64,000 nt of DNA from Duganella lactea (GTDB lineage: Bacteria; Pseudomonadota; Gammaproteobacteria; Burkholderiales; Burkholderiaceae_D): the NCBI RefSeq assembly GCF_009857505.1, contig NZ_WWCP01000019.1:1-64000 (forward strand), given 5' to 3'. Below are positions 52,298-61,783 of the stretch, in pieces; the first letter of the stretch is position 1; each line of letters starts with the position of its first letter. A model generated the notes under the pieces. The model did no database searches, was not told the DNA's origin, and worked only from the letters and a program-made list of their open reading frames with translations. Made by a program: the position numbers and the translations under genes.

Positions 52298-54127
52298 TTA
52301 TTCCAGATGGCTGCCCAGCTTGCGCGCCACCGCTGGCGCCAGTGCCGCCAACGGCCTGCGCCGCGCCACCCCGACCGCCAGGATATCCAGCAGCATCAGT
52401 TGCAGCAGCCGCACGATCATCGGCACAAAATCCAGTCTACCCTCGGGGTGGTTAAGCGGCAACAACACGTCGGCCAGGCGCGCCAGCGGCGATCCGCTGG
52501 CGGTCAGGGCCAGCACCTTGGCGCCGCGTTGCCGCGCCACCTTCACCGACCGCAGCAATTCAGCCGGCTCGCCCGAGCGGGAAATGACCAGCGCCACATC
52601 GGCCGGCGTCAGCAGGCCGCCGCTGATCTGCTGCGCCTTGGGCTCGGCGAAGAAGTTGCTGACGATGCCCAGATTGAGCAGCTTTTCCTGCATGTCCTGC
52701 GCCACCACGCCGGCGCTGCCGGCGCACAGCAGTTCCACCCGCCGCGCGTTGCACAGCAGACCGATGCCGTCGCCGAGCGTGCCGGCGTCGAACATATCGC
52801 GCAGCGTCAACGCCGCCGAGGCATTATTGCCCAGCACCTTGCGCGCCAGTTCGGCGTCGCTGTCGGCGCTCTCGACATGGCAATGGGCGAGCGAAATCGC
52901 GCCGCCCGCCGACAGGCCGGAGGCCAGCTTGAGCTTGAAATCGGCCAGCCCCTGCGTGCCGATGGTGTGGCAAAAGCGCATCACCGTTGGCTGGCTGACG
53001 CCGGCTTCCAGCGCGATGGCGGCGATCGGCAAGCCCAGCACCGCGCGCGGCTCCTTCAGCACCCAGTCCGCCACTTTGCATTCGGAGCGGCTCATGCGCT
53101 GGCGCGCGCTGCGGATCGTGCCTAGCATGGCGGCGCCGTCCTCGCGCGGCTTGAGCCGCTGCGCCAGCACGGCGGACAGGCCGAGGAAGGTCGGGTACTC
53201 CGCCGTAATCACATAGGTCGGCACGCGTTCCAGATAGGCCGACAGCCGGCCCTTGGCCTCGAAGCGCTGGCGGAACCGCGACTGCGCGAACAGCGACCCC
53301 AAACGCGGCACGATGCCGCCGCCGATGTAGATGCCGCCCAGCGTCCCCAGCGTCATGGCGAGGTTGCCGGTGACCGAGCCGAAAATCGCGCAAAAGCACT
53401 CGACCGCCTCGACGCAAAGTGCGCAACTGTCAGCCAGCGCCCGCGTCGTCACCTCGGCCGCGCTGAGCGGCTCCGGCCGCGGCCGCCCTGCCCGTTCGCT
53501 GAGCGCCCGGTAAATCAGCTCCAGGCCGCGTCCCGACAGCAGCCGCTCGGCCGACACATGTGGCAACTCGCGCCAGGCAAACGCCAGCACGTCCATCTCA
53601 CGCTGGTCGCATGGCGCGAAGCTGGCGTGGCCGCCCTCGCTGGCCAGCGCGGTCCAGCCATCGTCGGACGGCACCAGGCCGGACACGCCGAGCCCGGTGC
53701 CGGAGCCGATCAAGCCGATCACACTGTCCGGCCGCGCCGTGCCGCCGCCCAGCTGCAGGCGCTGGTCCGGCCGCAGATGCGGCAAAGCCATCGCCAGCGC
53801 GGTGAAGTCGTTGATCACCAGCAGCGTGTCGAGCCCCAGCGCGCAACGCATCGCCTCGACCGAAAACTGCCAGTGGCCGTTCATCATCTTGACGCCATCG
53901 CCATCAACCGGATAAGCGATGGCGATGGCGGCATGGCGCATCCGCGCGGCGCCGGCCTCGACCGCCGCCGCGCTGGCCAGATAGTGGCGCACCGCCAGCA
54001 ACAGCGAATCGAAGTCGCCGCACAGCAGGTTGCACACCGCCGCGTACTGGCCGTCATGGGTCTCCAGCACGAAGCGGGCATGGGTGCCGCCGATGTCGGC
54101 CAGCAGACGCGGACCGTCGGCGTACAC
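52298..54127 (-). CDS. bifunctional glucokinase / RpiR-family (HexR-like) regulator
   Basis: Fusion of 609 residues. The N-terminal half (about 1-325) is a glucokinase: ADIGGTHARF phosphate loop, ALPHLRPDQRLQLGGG, IGSGTGLGVSG and EGGHASFAP. It phosphorylates glucose to glucose-6-phosphate. The C-terminal half starts near residue 335 with an RpiR HTH (MSRSECKVADWVL, LEAGVSQPTVMRFCHTIG) and a SIS sugar-phosphate-binding domain (about 455-590; SRSGEPAELLRSV, QRGAKVLALTASGSPLA). Such glucokinase-HexR fusions are known in Burkholderiales. It reads from a GTG that directly follows the stop of the GH30 gene, so translation is coupled. The enzyme thus supplies and senses the product of the operon it is in. 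Confidence 0.93.
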   Translation of the reverse strand: MYADGPRLLADIGGTHARFVLETHDGQYAAVCNLLCGDFDSLLLAVRHYLASAAAVEAGAARMRHAAIAIAYPVDGDGVKMMNGHWQFSVEAMRCALGLDTLLVINDFTALAMALPHLRPDQRLQLGGGTARPDSVIGLIGSGTGLGVSGLVPSDDGWTALASEGGHASFAPCDQREMDVLAFAWRELPHVSAERLLSGRGLELIYRALSERAGRPRPEPLSAAEVTTRALADSCALCVEAVECFCAIFGSVTGNLAMTLGTLGGIYIGGGIVPRLGSLFAQSRFRQRFEAKGRLSAYLERVPTYVITAEYPTFLGLSAVLAQRLKPREDGAAMLGTIRSARQRMSRSECKVADWVLKEPRAVLGLPIAAIALEAGVSQPTVMRFCHTIGTQGLADFKLKLASGLSAGGAISLAHCHVESADSDAELARKVLGNNASAALTLRDMFDAGTLGDGIGLLCNARRVELLCAGSAGVVAQDMQEKLLNLGIVSNFFAEPKAQQISGGLLTPADVALVISRSGEPAELLRSVKVARQRGAKVLALTASGSPLARLADVLLPLNHPEGRLDFVPMIVRLLQLMLLDILAVGVARRRPLAALAPAVARKLGSHLE

Positions 54128-55612
54128 CTAAATCACCAGCGTGTTGAACGAATCGGCCGGCAGCGTGGCACTGACCAGTTTGCCGGTGCCGATGGCGATC
54201 CGCAACGGCTGCGGTTCGTTCATATCGTTGTGCACGATCACCACGATGCGGCCGTCCGGATTGCGGAACGCCAGCAGGTTCTCAAAGCCCGAAATGCTCA
54301 GCGTATCGATGCGCTGCGCGCCCGGCCGCACGTAGTGGCTCAGGTGCTTGAAGACGTGGAAGTCGGGATTGACCGTGTGCCGGCCAGTCGCCATGTCCAC
54401 GCACAGCAGCGCGTTCTGCGCCCAGCCCCAGGTACTCACGCCGCCATTCGGCGTGGCGATGTTCCAGTACAGATAGGCGCTGGCGCCGGCGCGCAGGAAG
54501 TCCTTCATCAAGGTCCAGGTGTAGCGGGCGAAACGCCAGTCGTTCTTGCCATCGCCGCATTCCTGCTCGCTCTGGTACACGCGCAGGTCGGGATGGGCCT
54601 GGTGGATGAACGGAATCGCGCGCCGTCCCGCCCACTGTACGCCGATGCCCTTGATGTAACGCGCCGCCTCCGGTTGCGCCAGCACCGCCTCGAACATGGC
54701 CGGATCGCCGCGTTCCAGCGTGCCGAAGAACAGCTCGACGCCGACATCGTCCATCTGCCGCCCCAGGTAGGGAATGAAGCGCGCCAGTCCTTCCGGCGTC
54801 CAGCAGCAACTCGGAAAAGGCTGGGCCGAGTTGAATTCGTTCTGCGGCATCACCGCCGAAATCTTGATGCCGCGCTGCGCGTAGCCCTCGACGAACTTGC
54901 GGAAGTACAGCGCGTAAGCCTCAAAATAGCGCGCCTCCTGGATGAACATGTCCTTGCCGGAGGCGCCCACCTGCTCCGGCTTGAGGCCGTTCGGCGGCGC
55001 CCATGGGAACGATGGCACCATCGCGTAGTGGCCGTTCTGTTTCATCCACGTCGGCGGGCTCCACGGCGAGGCCCAGAGCTTGAGGTCGGGCCGCTGCCGC
55101 TGCGCCGCACGGATGAATGGCACCTGCATCTGGTCATCGCGCGAAAGGTCGAAATGGTCCATCGCGAAATCGCCGGCGGTCTCGTTGTACGAATACCAGC
55201 TGCGGGCGAAGTCATTGGCGCCGATCGGCAGGCGGCACAGGTTCAGGTTGAGACCCGCGCCGGGGGCGAACAGTTCGCGCATCACCGCGTCGCGCGCGGC
55301 GGACGGCAGGCGCTGCAAGGCGTACCAGCCGACTTCGTTGAAGCAGGCGCCGAAGCCTTCGATCGTCTGGAAGCGCGTATCTTCCAGCAGCATCACATCC
55401 ATCTTGAGGAAGTTTTCAAACGTCCCCACCGTCGCCGCCCGCGCGGGACGGCGCCACGGCGCGCCGCGCGTGCTGCTGACCCACTCCACCGCGCCCGTGG
55501 CCGTGGCTGCCACGGCGGCAGTCCCCGCGCCGAGCGTACTCATCACACCGCCGGCCGCCACCGCTTTGAGCAGCGTGCGGCGCGAAATTGTCTGCGTGTC
55601 CGTCTTCGCCAT
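54128..55612 (-). CDS. secreted GH30 glycoside hydrolase
   Basis: Exported retaining beta-glycosidase of 494 residues with a Tat-type signal (SRRTLLKAVAAGGV, residues 10-23). The GH30 barrel shows FQTIEGFGACFNEVG, LWASPWSPPTWMK, acid/base Glu259 in VMPQNEFNSAQ and nucleophile Glu349 in VYQSEQECG; a small C-terminal beta-sandwich (about 420-494) includes FENLLAFRNPDGRIVVIV. GH30 enzymes of this subgroup act on beta-1,6-glucan or glucosylceramide-like glucosides, which fits the neighbouring GH3 beta-glucosidase and glucokinase. Its stop is followed without gap by the Glk-RpiR start and its start lies 9 bases from the esterase gene. Confidence 0.92.
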   Translation of the reverse strand: MAKTDTQTISRRTLLKAVAAGGVMSTLGAGTAAVAATATGAVEWVSSTRGAPWRRPARAATVGTFENFLKMDVMLLEDTRFQTIEGFGACFNEVGWYALQRLPSAARDAVMRELFAPGAGLNLNLCRLPIGANDFARSWYSYNETAGDFAMDHFDLSRDDQMQVPFIRAAQRQRPDLKLWASPWSPPTWMKQNGHYAMVPSFPWAPPNGLKPEQVGASGKDMFIQEARYFEAYALYFRKFVEGYAQRGIKISAVMPQNEFNSAQPFPSCCWTPEGLARFIPYLGRQMDDVGVELFFGTLERGDPAMFEAVLAQPEAARYIKGIGVQWAGRRAIPFIHQAHPDLRVYQSEQECGDGKNDWRFARYTWTLMKDFLRAGASAYLYWNIATPNGGVSTWGWAQNALLCVDMATGRHTVNPDFHVFKHLSHYVRPGAQRIDTLSISGFENLLAFRNPDGRIVVIVHNDMNEPQPLRIAIGTGKLVSATLPADSFNTLVI

Positions 55613-55621
55613 GTCGCCTCC

Positions 55622-57181
55622 TTAGCGTGTGGCCTGTGCTTCCACGACATCCAGGCGGGCGCGGTCGACACCGCTCAGCACCTGGGTCTTGGTATCGATA
55701 TCGAGCAGCTGGTCGCGCTGGCCGCTGTAGCGCGGCCACGCCGGCAAGCCCGACGCCTGGGGCGCGCCGTTGCGGGCGAAGGCGATCCAGCGCGCGCGCA
55801 ACTCGGCGCTGATGCGCTCGTCCGTGAGCGTGGCGCGGTCGCCATAGCGCGCGCGCACCGTGCCAAACACGAACGGCAATTCGGTGGCGTGCAAGGCCCC
55901 CGGCGCGCCGGCGCGCTCGGATTCGGCGATATACGAGAAGCGATACAGGTAGGCCGGCACACCCGCCGCCGCCTGGTCACGCGCACCGGCACGCGACGGC
56001 TCCACGAACGTGCGGTCGCTGAACAGGCGCGCATCCAGCTCCAGCCCCTTGCGCTCGATGGCGCTGGCGTAAGCCTTGCGCGCCTGTCCGGCCAGCGGGC
56101 CGAATTCCGCCAGTACCTGCTCCACCGGTTTGGCGGTGGCAGGGAAGCCCGGCATGGTCATGAAGCCCCACTCGAAGCTGTTGCTGCCGATAATCAGCGG
56201 CACCTTGGCCTGGCGGCCAGCGGCGAAGGCGGCCAGCGGCGTTTCCGGGATCAGCCGACCATCGCGTATCGGGCCGCTGAAGGTGCTGTCGCGGCTCATG
56301 AAGGACACGTTGCGCGTCAGCGCTTCGGTCGGCAGCGCGCGCAGCGCCGCGACATCAGTGTCGGCACCGGCCACGCCGGCGGCGGCCGCAAAGTCCACGC
56401 CCTGCTTCTGCGCACCCTCGGTGGCGCTGCCGAATGGCGTCAGCGAATAGCGCAAGGCGCCCGATTCGATGATAGCCTTGTGAAACAGTCCACGCGCCAT
56501 CGGCGTCGCCAGCAGGAAACCGACCGCGCTGCCACCGGCCGATTCGCCGAAGATGGTGACATTGCCGGGATCGCCGCCGAAGCGGGCAATATTGCGCTGC
56601 ACCCATTGCAGCGCCGCCAGTTGATCCATGACCGCGTAATTGCCTTGCGGCTGATCCGGATTTTCCGCCGTCAGCGCCGGATGGGCAAAGAAGCCGAGCC
56701 GGCCCAGCCGGTAATTCAGGCTGACCAGCACCACGCCCTCGCTGGCCAGCGCCGCGCCGTCATACACGGCCGGCGAACTGCCGCCGGTGACGAAGCCGCC
56801 GCCGTGGATCCACACCATCACCGGTCGCGGCGCCGCGCTGGCGGCCGGACGCCAGACATTGAGGTACAGACAATCCTCGCTCGGCGTGGTGCGCAGCGGC
56901 GCCGAATCTTGCGGGAACGGCAGTTGCGCGCAGTCGTTGCCGTAGCTATCGGCCACGCGCACGCCCTGCCATGGCACCACCGGCTGCGGCGCGCGCCAAC
57001 GCAGCGGCCCCACCGGCGCGGCGGCGTAGGGAATGCCGCGATAGGCCACCACACCGCCATGCGTCACCCCCTCCAGCTGGCCGCCATCGACGGTGACCGG
57101 CGCGGCGCCGGCCCAGGCGGTGGCGCCGGCCCAGGCGGTGGCGCCGGCCAGCGATAACAACAGCAACGAAGATAATTTCAT
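55622..57181 (-). CDS. exported type-B carboxylesterase
   Basis: Esterase of the carboxylesterase/lipase (COesterase) family, 519 residues. The ATG at 57181 has an AAGGA ribosome site and opens a signal peptide containing an internal duplication (ATAWAGATAWAGA). Motifs: RGIPYAAAPVGPLRW, EDCLYLNVW, oxyanion hole MVWIHGGGFVTGG, nucleophile elbow FGESAGGSAVG (about residue 211), Glu in NSFEWGF (about 345) and His in LHATELPFVFG (about 435). In the glucan operon it may remove acyl groups from the substrate. It lies 72 bases after the GH3 gene and 9 before the GH30 gene. Confidence 0.9.
   Translation of the reverse strand: MKLSSLLLLSLAGATAWAGATAWAGAAPVTVDGGQLEGVTHGGVVAYRGIPYAAAPVGPLRWRAPQPVVPWQGVRVADSYGNDCAQLPFPQDSAPLRTTPSEDCLYLNVWRPAASAAPRPVMVWIHGGGFVTGGSSPAVYDGAALASEGVVLVSLNYRLGRLGFFAHPALTAENPDQPQGNYAVMDQLAALQWVQRNIARFGGDPGNVTIFGESAGGSAVGFLLATPMARGLFHKAIIESGALRYSLTPFGSATEGAQKQGVDFAAAAGVAGADTDVAALRALPTEALTRNVSFMSRDSTFSGPIRDGRLIPETPLAAFAAGRQAKVPLIIGSNSFEWGFMTMPGFPATAKPVEQVLAEFGPLAGQARKAYASAIERKGLELDARLFSDRTFVEPSRAGARDQAAAGVPAYLYRFSYIAESERAGAPGALHATELPFVFGTVRARYGDRATLTDERISAELRARWIAFARNGAPQASGLPAWPRYSGQRDQLLDIDTKTQVLSGVDRARLDVVEAQATR
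57104..57150 (-). repeat. 18-base tandem duplication in the esterase signal peptide
   Basis: The unit GGCGCCGGCCCAGGCGGT occurs at 57104-57121 and 57122-57139, followed by a partial third copy (GGCGCCGGCC). It encodes the repeated ATAWAG in the C-region of the carboxylesterase signal peptide. The exact copies suggest a recent duplication. Confidence 0.9.
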
Positions 57182-57253
57182 CTCGATAGTCCTTTTAACA
57201 TGGAAAGACAGCGGCTGGCCGCAGGCGCGCGGCCAGCCGCCGTGCAAAGCGCC

Positions 57254-59485
57254 TTACGGCTTGAGGGTTTGCGCCGACAGTTGCGCGCCGCCCTGCACAC
57301 CGTTGTCGATCGCCGAGGCGCCGACCACGACGCGGTAATCGCCGGCGGCGACCTTCCAGCTGTGGCTCTTGGCGTCGAAGCGGCCCAGCAGGCGCGGATC
57401 GGCTTCCACCGTCACGCGTTTGCTCTCGCCCGGCGCCAGTTGCACCTTGTCCCAGCCGATCAGGCGGCGCAGCGGCTGGCCGGCGGCCGAACTCAGGTAC
57501 ACCTGCGGCACGTCGGCGCCGGCGCGGGTGCCGGTGTTACGCACCGCGAAGCTGACCTTGAGCGTCTTGCCGCCCTCGACCTTCAGGTCCGACACGGCGA
57601 AGCTGGTGTAGCTCAGGCCATGACCGAAAGCGAACAGCGGCGCCGCGCCGCTCTTGTGGAACCAGCGATAACCAACGTCGGCGCCTTCGTTGAAATCGAT
57701 GTCGAAGCCGACGCCCTTGGCCAGCCCACGGCCCGGCAGCACCGGGCGCGGCAGTTGCGTCAACGATTTCGGGAACGTCATCGGCAGGCGGCCGGACGGA
57801 TTGACGTCGCCGAACAGCACATCGGCGATGGCGTCACCGCCGCGCTGGCCCGGATACCACGCCTCCAGCACGGCGGCGCTGGCGTCCAGCCACGGCATGT
57901 CGACCGGGTTGCCGGTTTCCAGCACCACCACGGTGCGCGGATTGGCGGCGGCCACGGCGGCCACCAGCGCGTCCTGACCTTGCGGCAGGCTCAGGTCCGG
58001 CAAGTCCTCGGCCTCGCCGTTCCACTGCGTGCCGAACACGATGGCCACGTCGGCGCTGCGCGCCAGCTCGGCCGCCGCCGCCGGATAACGGCCATCGTCG
58101 AAGATCACCTCGGCCTTCGGCGCGCGCGCGCGGATCGCCGCCAGCGGCGCCGACGGGAACCAGACGGCGCGGCGGAAGAAGGCGTCGAACGGCGCGTTGC
58201 CGCCCATCGGCACGATGACCGGCGGCTGACCGGTCGGCGTTACCTGCGACGAACCACCGCCAGACAGCACGCCCAGCGCGGCGTTGCCGCCGATCACGGC
58301 GATGCGCTTGACCTCACGCGACAACGGCAGGGTGTTGCGCTCATTGCGCAGCAGCACGATGCCCTCGGCGGCGGCATCCTGCGCCAGCTTGGCGTGCGCC
58401 TCGTAGTCGATCTTGGCGGCGACCGGCGGACGGTCAAACAGGCCCACCGCGAACATCGAGCGCAGGATGCGCTGCACCATGTCCGACAGGCGGCCCGGCG
58501 CCACCTTGCCGGCGGCCACGGCCTGCTTCAGCGGCTCGCCGAAGAACACCTGCTTGTCGAGCTGCTCGCCGGATTCGTGGTCCAGCACCTGGGCCGCCGC
58601 CACGGTCGAGTGCACCGCGCCCCAGTCCGACATGACCCAGCCCTTGTAGCCCCAGTCGCGCTTCAGGGCGTCGCCCAGCAGCGGGCCGTTTTCGCAGGCG
58701 TACACGGTGTTGATCTTGTTGTAGGCGCACATGATCGAGCCGGGCTGGCCGCGCTCGATCGCCAGCTGGAACGCCAGCAGATCGCTTTCGCGCAGCGCGG
58801 CCGGGTCGATCTGCGCGTTGTGGTAGTCGCGCCCGGTCTCGTAGGGATTGAGCGCGAAGTGCTTGGTGGTCGACACCACGTTGGCGCTCTGGATGCCGGC
58901 GATCGAGGCGCCGGCCATCACGCCGGCCAGCCACGGATCTTCGCCCAGGTACTCGAAGTTGCGGCCGCCGCGCGGATCGCGCGTCAGGTTGGCGCCGCCG
59001 GCGAGCAGCACGTTGAAGCCCTTGGCATGCGATTCCTGGCCGATGGCGGCGCCGCTGGCGCGCGCCAGTCGCGGATTCCAGGTCGCCGCCAGCGACAGGC
59101 CGGACGCCAGCGCGGTGGCGCTGTCGCCCGGACGGGTGCCGGCCGGATTGGTGACGCCCAGACTGGCGTCGGTCTGGTTCAGCGCCGGGATGCCGACCCG
59201 CTCGATCGGCGCGACATAACCGGCCGAGCCGAGCGCGCCGGCCTGCTTTTTCGCCATCTCGCCCAGGTCCAGCGCCATCGGGCTGTGCACCAGGGCGATG
59301 CGCTCGTCGAGCGTCAGCGCCTGTTCCAGCAGGCGTGCGCGGGCGTCCGGCGACAAGGCGGTATTCATCCACGGACGCGCGCTGTCGACGGCCACGGCGG
59401 CCCCGCTCAGCAGGCAGCAGGTCAGCGCCGCCAGGGCGCACCAGGTCTGGCGGGGTTTAGGCGTTACGGGGTATGGCTGTTTCAT
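57254..59485 (-). CDS. exported GH3 beta-glucosidase
   Basis: Exported GH3 enzyme of 743 residues; signal peptide about 1-32. The barrel includes TRDPRGGRNFEYLGEDPWLAG, KHFALNPYETGRDYHNA and nucleophile Asp in GWVMSDWGAVHS (about residue 287). The alpha/beta sandwich follows (about 390-600; EGIVLLRNERNTLPL, GRLPMTFP) and a C-terminal fibronectin-III-like domain (about 640-740; VRNTGTRAGADVPQVYL) ends the protein, giving the full three-domain layout of BglX-type enzymes. It should release glucose from oligosaccharides made by GH30. The start has a GAGGA site; the TonB receptor stop lies 27 bases upstream. Confidence 0.93.
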   Translation of the reverse strand: MKQPYPVTPKPRQTWCALAALTCCLLSGAAVAVDSARPWMNTALSPDARARLLEQALTLDERIALVHSPMALDLGEMAKKQAGALGSAGYVAPIERVGIPALNQTDASLGVTNPAGTRPGDSATALASGLSLAATWNPRLARASGAAIGQESHAKGFNVLLAGGANLTRDPRGGRNFEYLGEDPWLAGVMAGASIAGIQSANVVSTTKHFALNPYETGRDYHNAQIDPAALRESDLLAFQLAIERGQPGSIMCAYNKINTVYACENGPLLGDALKRDWGYKGWVMSDWGAVHSTVAAAQVLDHESGEQLDKQVFFGEPLKQAVAAGKVAPGRLSDMVQRILRSMFAVGLFDRPPVAAKIDYEAHAKLAQDAAAEGIVLLRNERNTLPLSREVKRIAVIGGNAALGVLSGGGSSQVTPTGQPPVIVPMGGNAPFDAFFRRAVWFPSAPLAAIRARAPKAEVIFDDGRYPAAAAELARSADVAIVFGTQWNGEAEDLPDLSLPQGQDALVAAVAAANPRTVVVLETGNPVDMPWLDASAAVLEAWYPGQRGGDAIADVLFGDVNPSGRLPMTFPKSLTQLPRPVLPGRGLAKGVGFDIDFNEGADVGYRWFHKSGAAPLFAFGHGLSYTSFAVSDLKVEGGKTLKVSFAVRNTGTRAGADVPQVYLSSAAGQPLRRLIGWDKVQLAPGESKRVTVEADPRLLGRFDAKSHSWKVAAGDYRVVVGASAIDNGVQGGAQLSAQTLKP

Positions 59486-59512
59486 AAAATTCCTCTCGGC
59501 TGGTGGTGGGAT

Positions 59513-61651
59513 TTAGAAATTGACGCCGACCCGCACGCCCATGGTGCGCGGCGGCGCCAGGTTGGCGGTGTCGGGACGGTTGCCGGACGGCGCGCCATAG
59601 CCCGTCATCACGGTCTTGTCTTCGATGTTGCGGACATAGGCTTGCAGGCTCCAGCGGAAATCGCTCGGCGCGTAGTTCAGGTTGAAATCGCTCTTGTGGA
59701 AGCTGCCCTGCGTGAATTGCTTGGCGTTGCCATAGTCGTTCAGCACGTAGGACGAGCTGAAGCGCGTGCCCAGGTAGGCGGTCAGCGAGGCGCCCTCCTC
59801 GAAGTTCCACGTATGGCTATAGCCCAGGCCGAAGGTGGCGCGCGGCGATTTCTCCAGCCGCTTGCCGGCCCAGTTGACGCCTTGCAACGGCGAGTAAGTT
59901 TTGAAGTGCGCGTCCAGCGTGGTCAGCGAGAAATTGATCTTGCCGGCGCTGCCGACCGCGTACTTGCCCTCGACTTCGAGACCGCGCACGCTGGCCTGGC
60001 CGGCGTTCAGCGTTTGCGTTTGCAGCGCGCCGGTGGCCGGATCAACCGCCACACCGGTCAGTTGCAGGTCTTTATAGTCGTAGGTGAACGCGGCGGTGCT
60101 GACCTGCAGGCGATTGTCCAGGAAGCGGCCCTTGAGACCGACCTCCAGCGATTTCAGGTGCTCCGGGTCGTAGCGCAGGAAGCGGTTGGTGGCCGCCGTG
60201 CCGTCATTGAAGCCGCCCGCCTTGTAGCCGGTGGCGAAGGTGCCGTACACCATGACCGCCTTCGACAGCGCATAGTCGGCGCCGAGGCGGCCGGTGGTCT
60301 GAACGTAATGCACGTCGGCGTCGTTCACGCTGCTGAAGAACACCGGATCGCCGTATTGCGAAAAGCCCTGGCGCGACTTGTCGTCCTTGGTGCGGCGCAC
60401 GCCGGCGATCAGGTGCAGCTCGGGCGTCAGGCTGTAAGTGGCCTCGCCGAACGCGGCCTTGGAGGCAGAGATGGTCGGGTTCTGGATAAAGGCCAGCACG
60501 CCCAAGGCCGGGAAGTTACGGATGCGCACGTCCAACGCCGACTGCTCCTTGAACCAGTACAGGCCGCCGATGGTTTTCCATTTGCCGAACATCGACGCCA
60601 GCCTCAGTTCGTGCGACAGCTGGCTGTAGTCCGCCAACACGCGGGTGTAAGGATCGACCACGCCCGGGGTTGACTGGCCGAACGGCGTGTACTCGTCGCG
60701 GTTCAGCGTGCGGCGCGCCAGCTGATACGTGATTTCGCCGGCGCGGGTGTTGACCTTCAGTTCGCCGCTGGTGCCGTGAGCGCTGTCGTCCAACTTGCCC
60801 TGGATGCTCGGGGTCGCGGTGCGCTGCGCATCGCCCGACTGGTTGACGAAGGTGGCATACGGCACGGAGCCGGCGCCGGCCCCCTTGAGGCGGCTGGTGT
60901 CCCCGCTCAGCAGCAGGCTGACGTCGGGATTGAACTTGAACAGCGCATGCACGCGCGCCGATTGCGAATCGTCGTCGTCGTAGTTGTGGGAGAAGCCCTG
61001 GGTCGAACGCAGGTAGCCGTCGTGCTTGCTGGTCGAGACGGCGGTGCGTAAGGACAGCATGTCGCTGACCTTGACGTTGAGCATGCCGTCGAACTTGACG
61101 CCGTGGTAGTTGCCCACCTCCACCGCGGCGCTGCTCTCGAACCTGTTCGATGGCTTGTTGGTGATCAGGTTGATCGCGCCGGCGGTAGCGTTGCGGCCAT
61201 ACAGCGTGCCTTGCGGCCCGCGCAACACCTCCACCCGCTCCAGGTCGTAGAACGCCAGGCCGGCCGACTGCGGACGCGCCAGGTTGACGCCATCGACGTT
61301 GAACGACGCCGACGGGTCGCCCTTCTCGGTGTTGTCGGCGCTGCTGACGCCGCGAATCGAGATAGTGGTGGCGCCGCCGTTGTTCGATACCTGCACATTC
61401 GGCACCAGTTCGGTCAGGCTGGAGGCGTTGACGGCGCCCGCCTGTTTCAGGTCGTCGCCCGAGACAACGCTCAATGACAACGGTGTCTTCGACGCCGGTT
61501 GCGCGATCCGCTGGGCGGTGACGATGACCTCCTGCAGCCGGTTGTCCTCCGGCGGCGTGGTTTGCGCCAGCGCCGCGCCGGAGATGGAAGCCAGCAACGC
61601 GGCGACAGCGGCGGCGGTGGCGGTAGGTTTGAATCCAGTGTGATGGGTCAT
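59513..61651 (-). CDS. TonB-dependent receptor of the glucan operon
   Basis: Outer-membrane receptor of 712 residues: signal peptide about 1-29 (cleavage after ALAQ), TonB box-like EVIVTAQR, plug (about 45-165; GDPSASFNVDGVNLARP, VEVLRGPQGTLYGRNATAG), and barrel ending in GVRVGVNF. The plug form FYDLERVEVLRGPQGTLYGRN... is typical of the IutA/FyuA-distant, sugar- or xenobiotic-type receptors of proteobacteria. Position between a FucP-type permease and GH3/GH30 genes makes an oligosaccharide the likely ligand. Ribosome site GAGGAG, 9 bases before the ATG. Confidence 0.9.
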   Translation of the reverse strand: MTHHTGFKPTATAAAVAALLASISGAALAQTTPPEDNRLQEVIVTAQRIAQPASKTPLSLSVVSGDDLKQAGAVNASSLTELVPNVQVSNNGGATTISIRGVSSADNTEKGDPSASFNVDGVNLARPQSAGLAFYDLERVEVLRGPQGTLYGRNATAGAINLITNKPSNRFESSAAVEVGNYHGVKFDGMLNVKVSDMLSLRTAVSTSKHDGYLRSTQGFSHNYDDDDSQSARVHALFKFNPDVSLLLSGDTSRLKGAGAGSVPYATFVNQSGDAQRTATPSIQGKLDDSAHGTSGELKVNTRAGEITYQLARRTLNRDEYTPFGQSTPGVVDPYTRVLADYSQLSHELRLASMFGKWKTIGGLYWFKEQSALDVRIRNFPALGVLAFIQNPTISASKAAFGEATYSLTPELHLIAGVRRTKDDKSRQGFSQYGDPVFFSSVNDADVHYVQTTGRLGADYALSKAVMVYGTFATGYKAGGFNDGTAATNRFLRYDPEHLKSLEVGLKGRFLDNRLQVSTAAFTYDYKDLQLTGVAVDPATGALQTQTLNAGQASVRGLEVEGKYAVGSAGKINFSLTTLDAHFKTYSPLQGVNWAGKRLEKSPRATFGLGYSHTWNFEEGASLTAYLGTRFSSSYVLNDYGNAKQFTQGSFHKSDFNLNYAPSDFRWSLQAYVRNIEDKTVMTGYGAPSGNRPDTANLAPPRTMGVRVGVNF

Positions 61652-61783
61652 GCTAGTGCTCCTCGATCGGAAAATTTATCTTTGTTATGTGTATGCCGGC
61701 GGTGCAACGGGTACGACGGGCGTGACGTGCCGGTCCCTGCCGCTGCAGCGGCGGGAATAGTCAAGCCCAGGAAAATGGAGGTG

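Noticed and set aside
53558..57157. Open frame of 1199 codons on the plus strand
   Set aside because: It is antisense to the GH30 and esterase genes, has Arg/Ala/His-rich composition typical of shadows in GC-rich DNA and no recognisable domain.
57200..60673. Open frame of 1157 codons on the plus strand
   Set aside because: Antisense to the GH3 and TonB receptor genes, with shadow-type composition; the minus-strand proteins have clear motifs.
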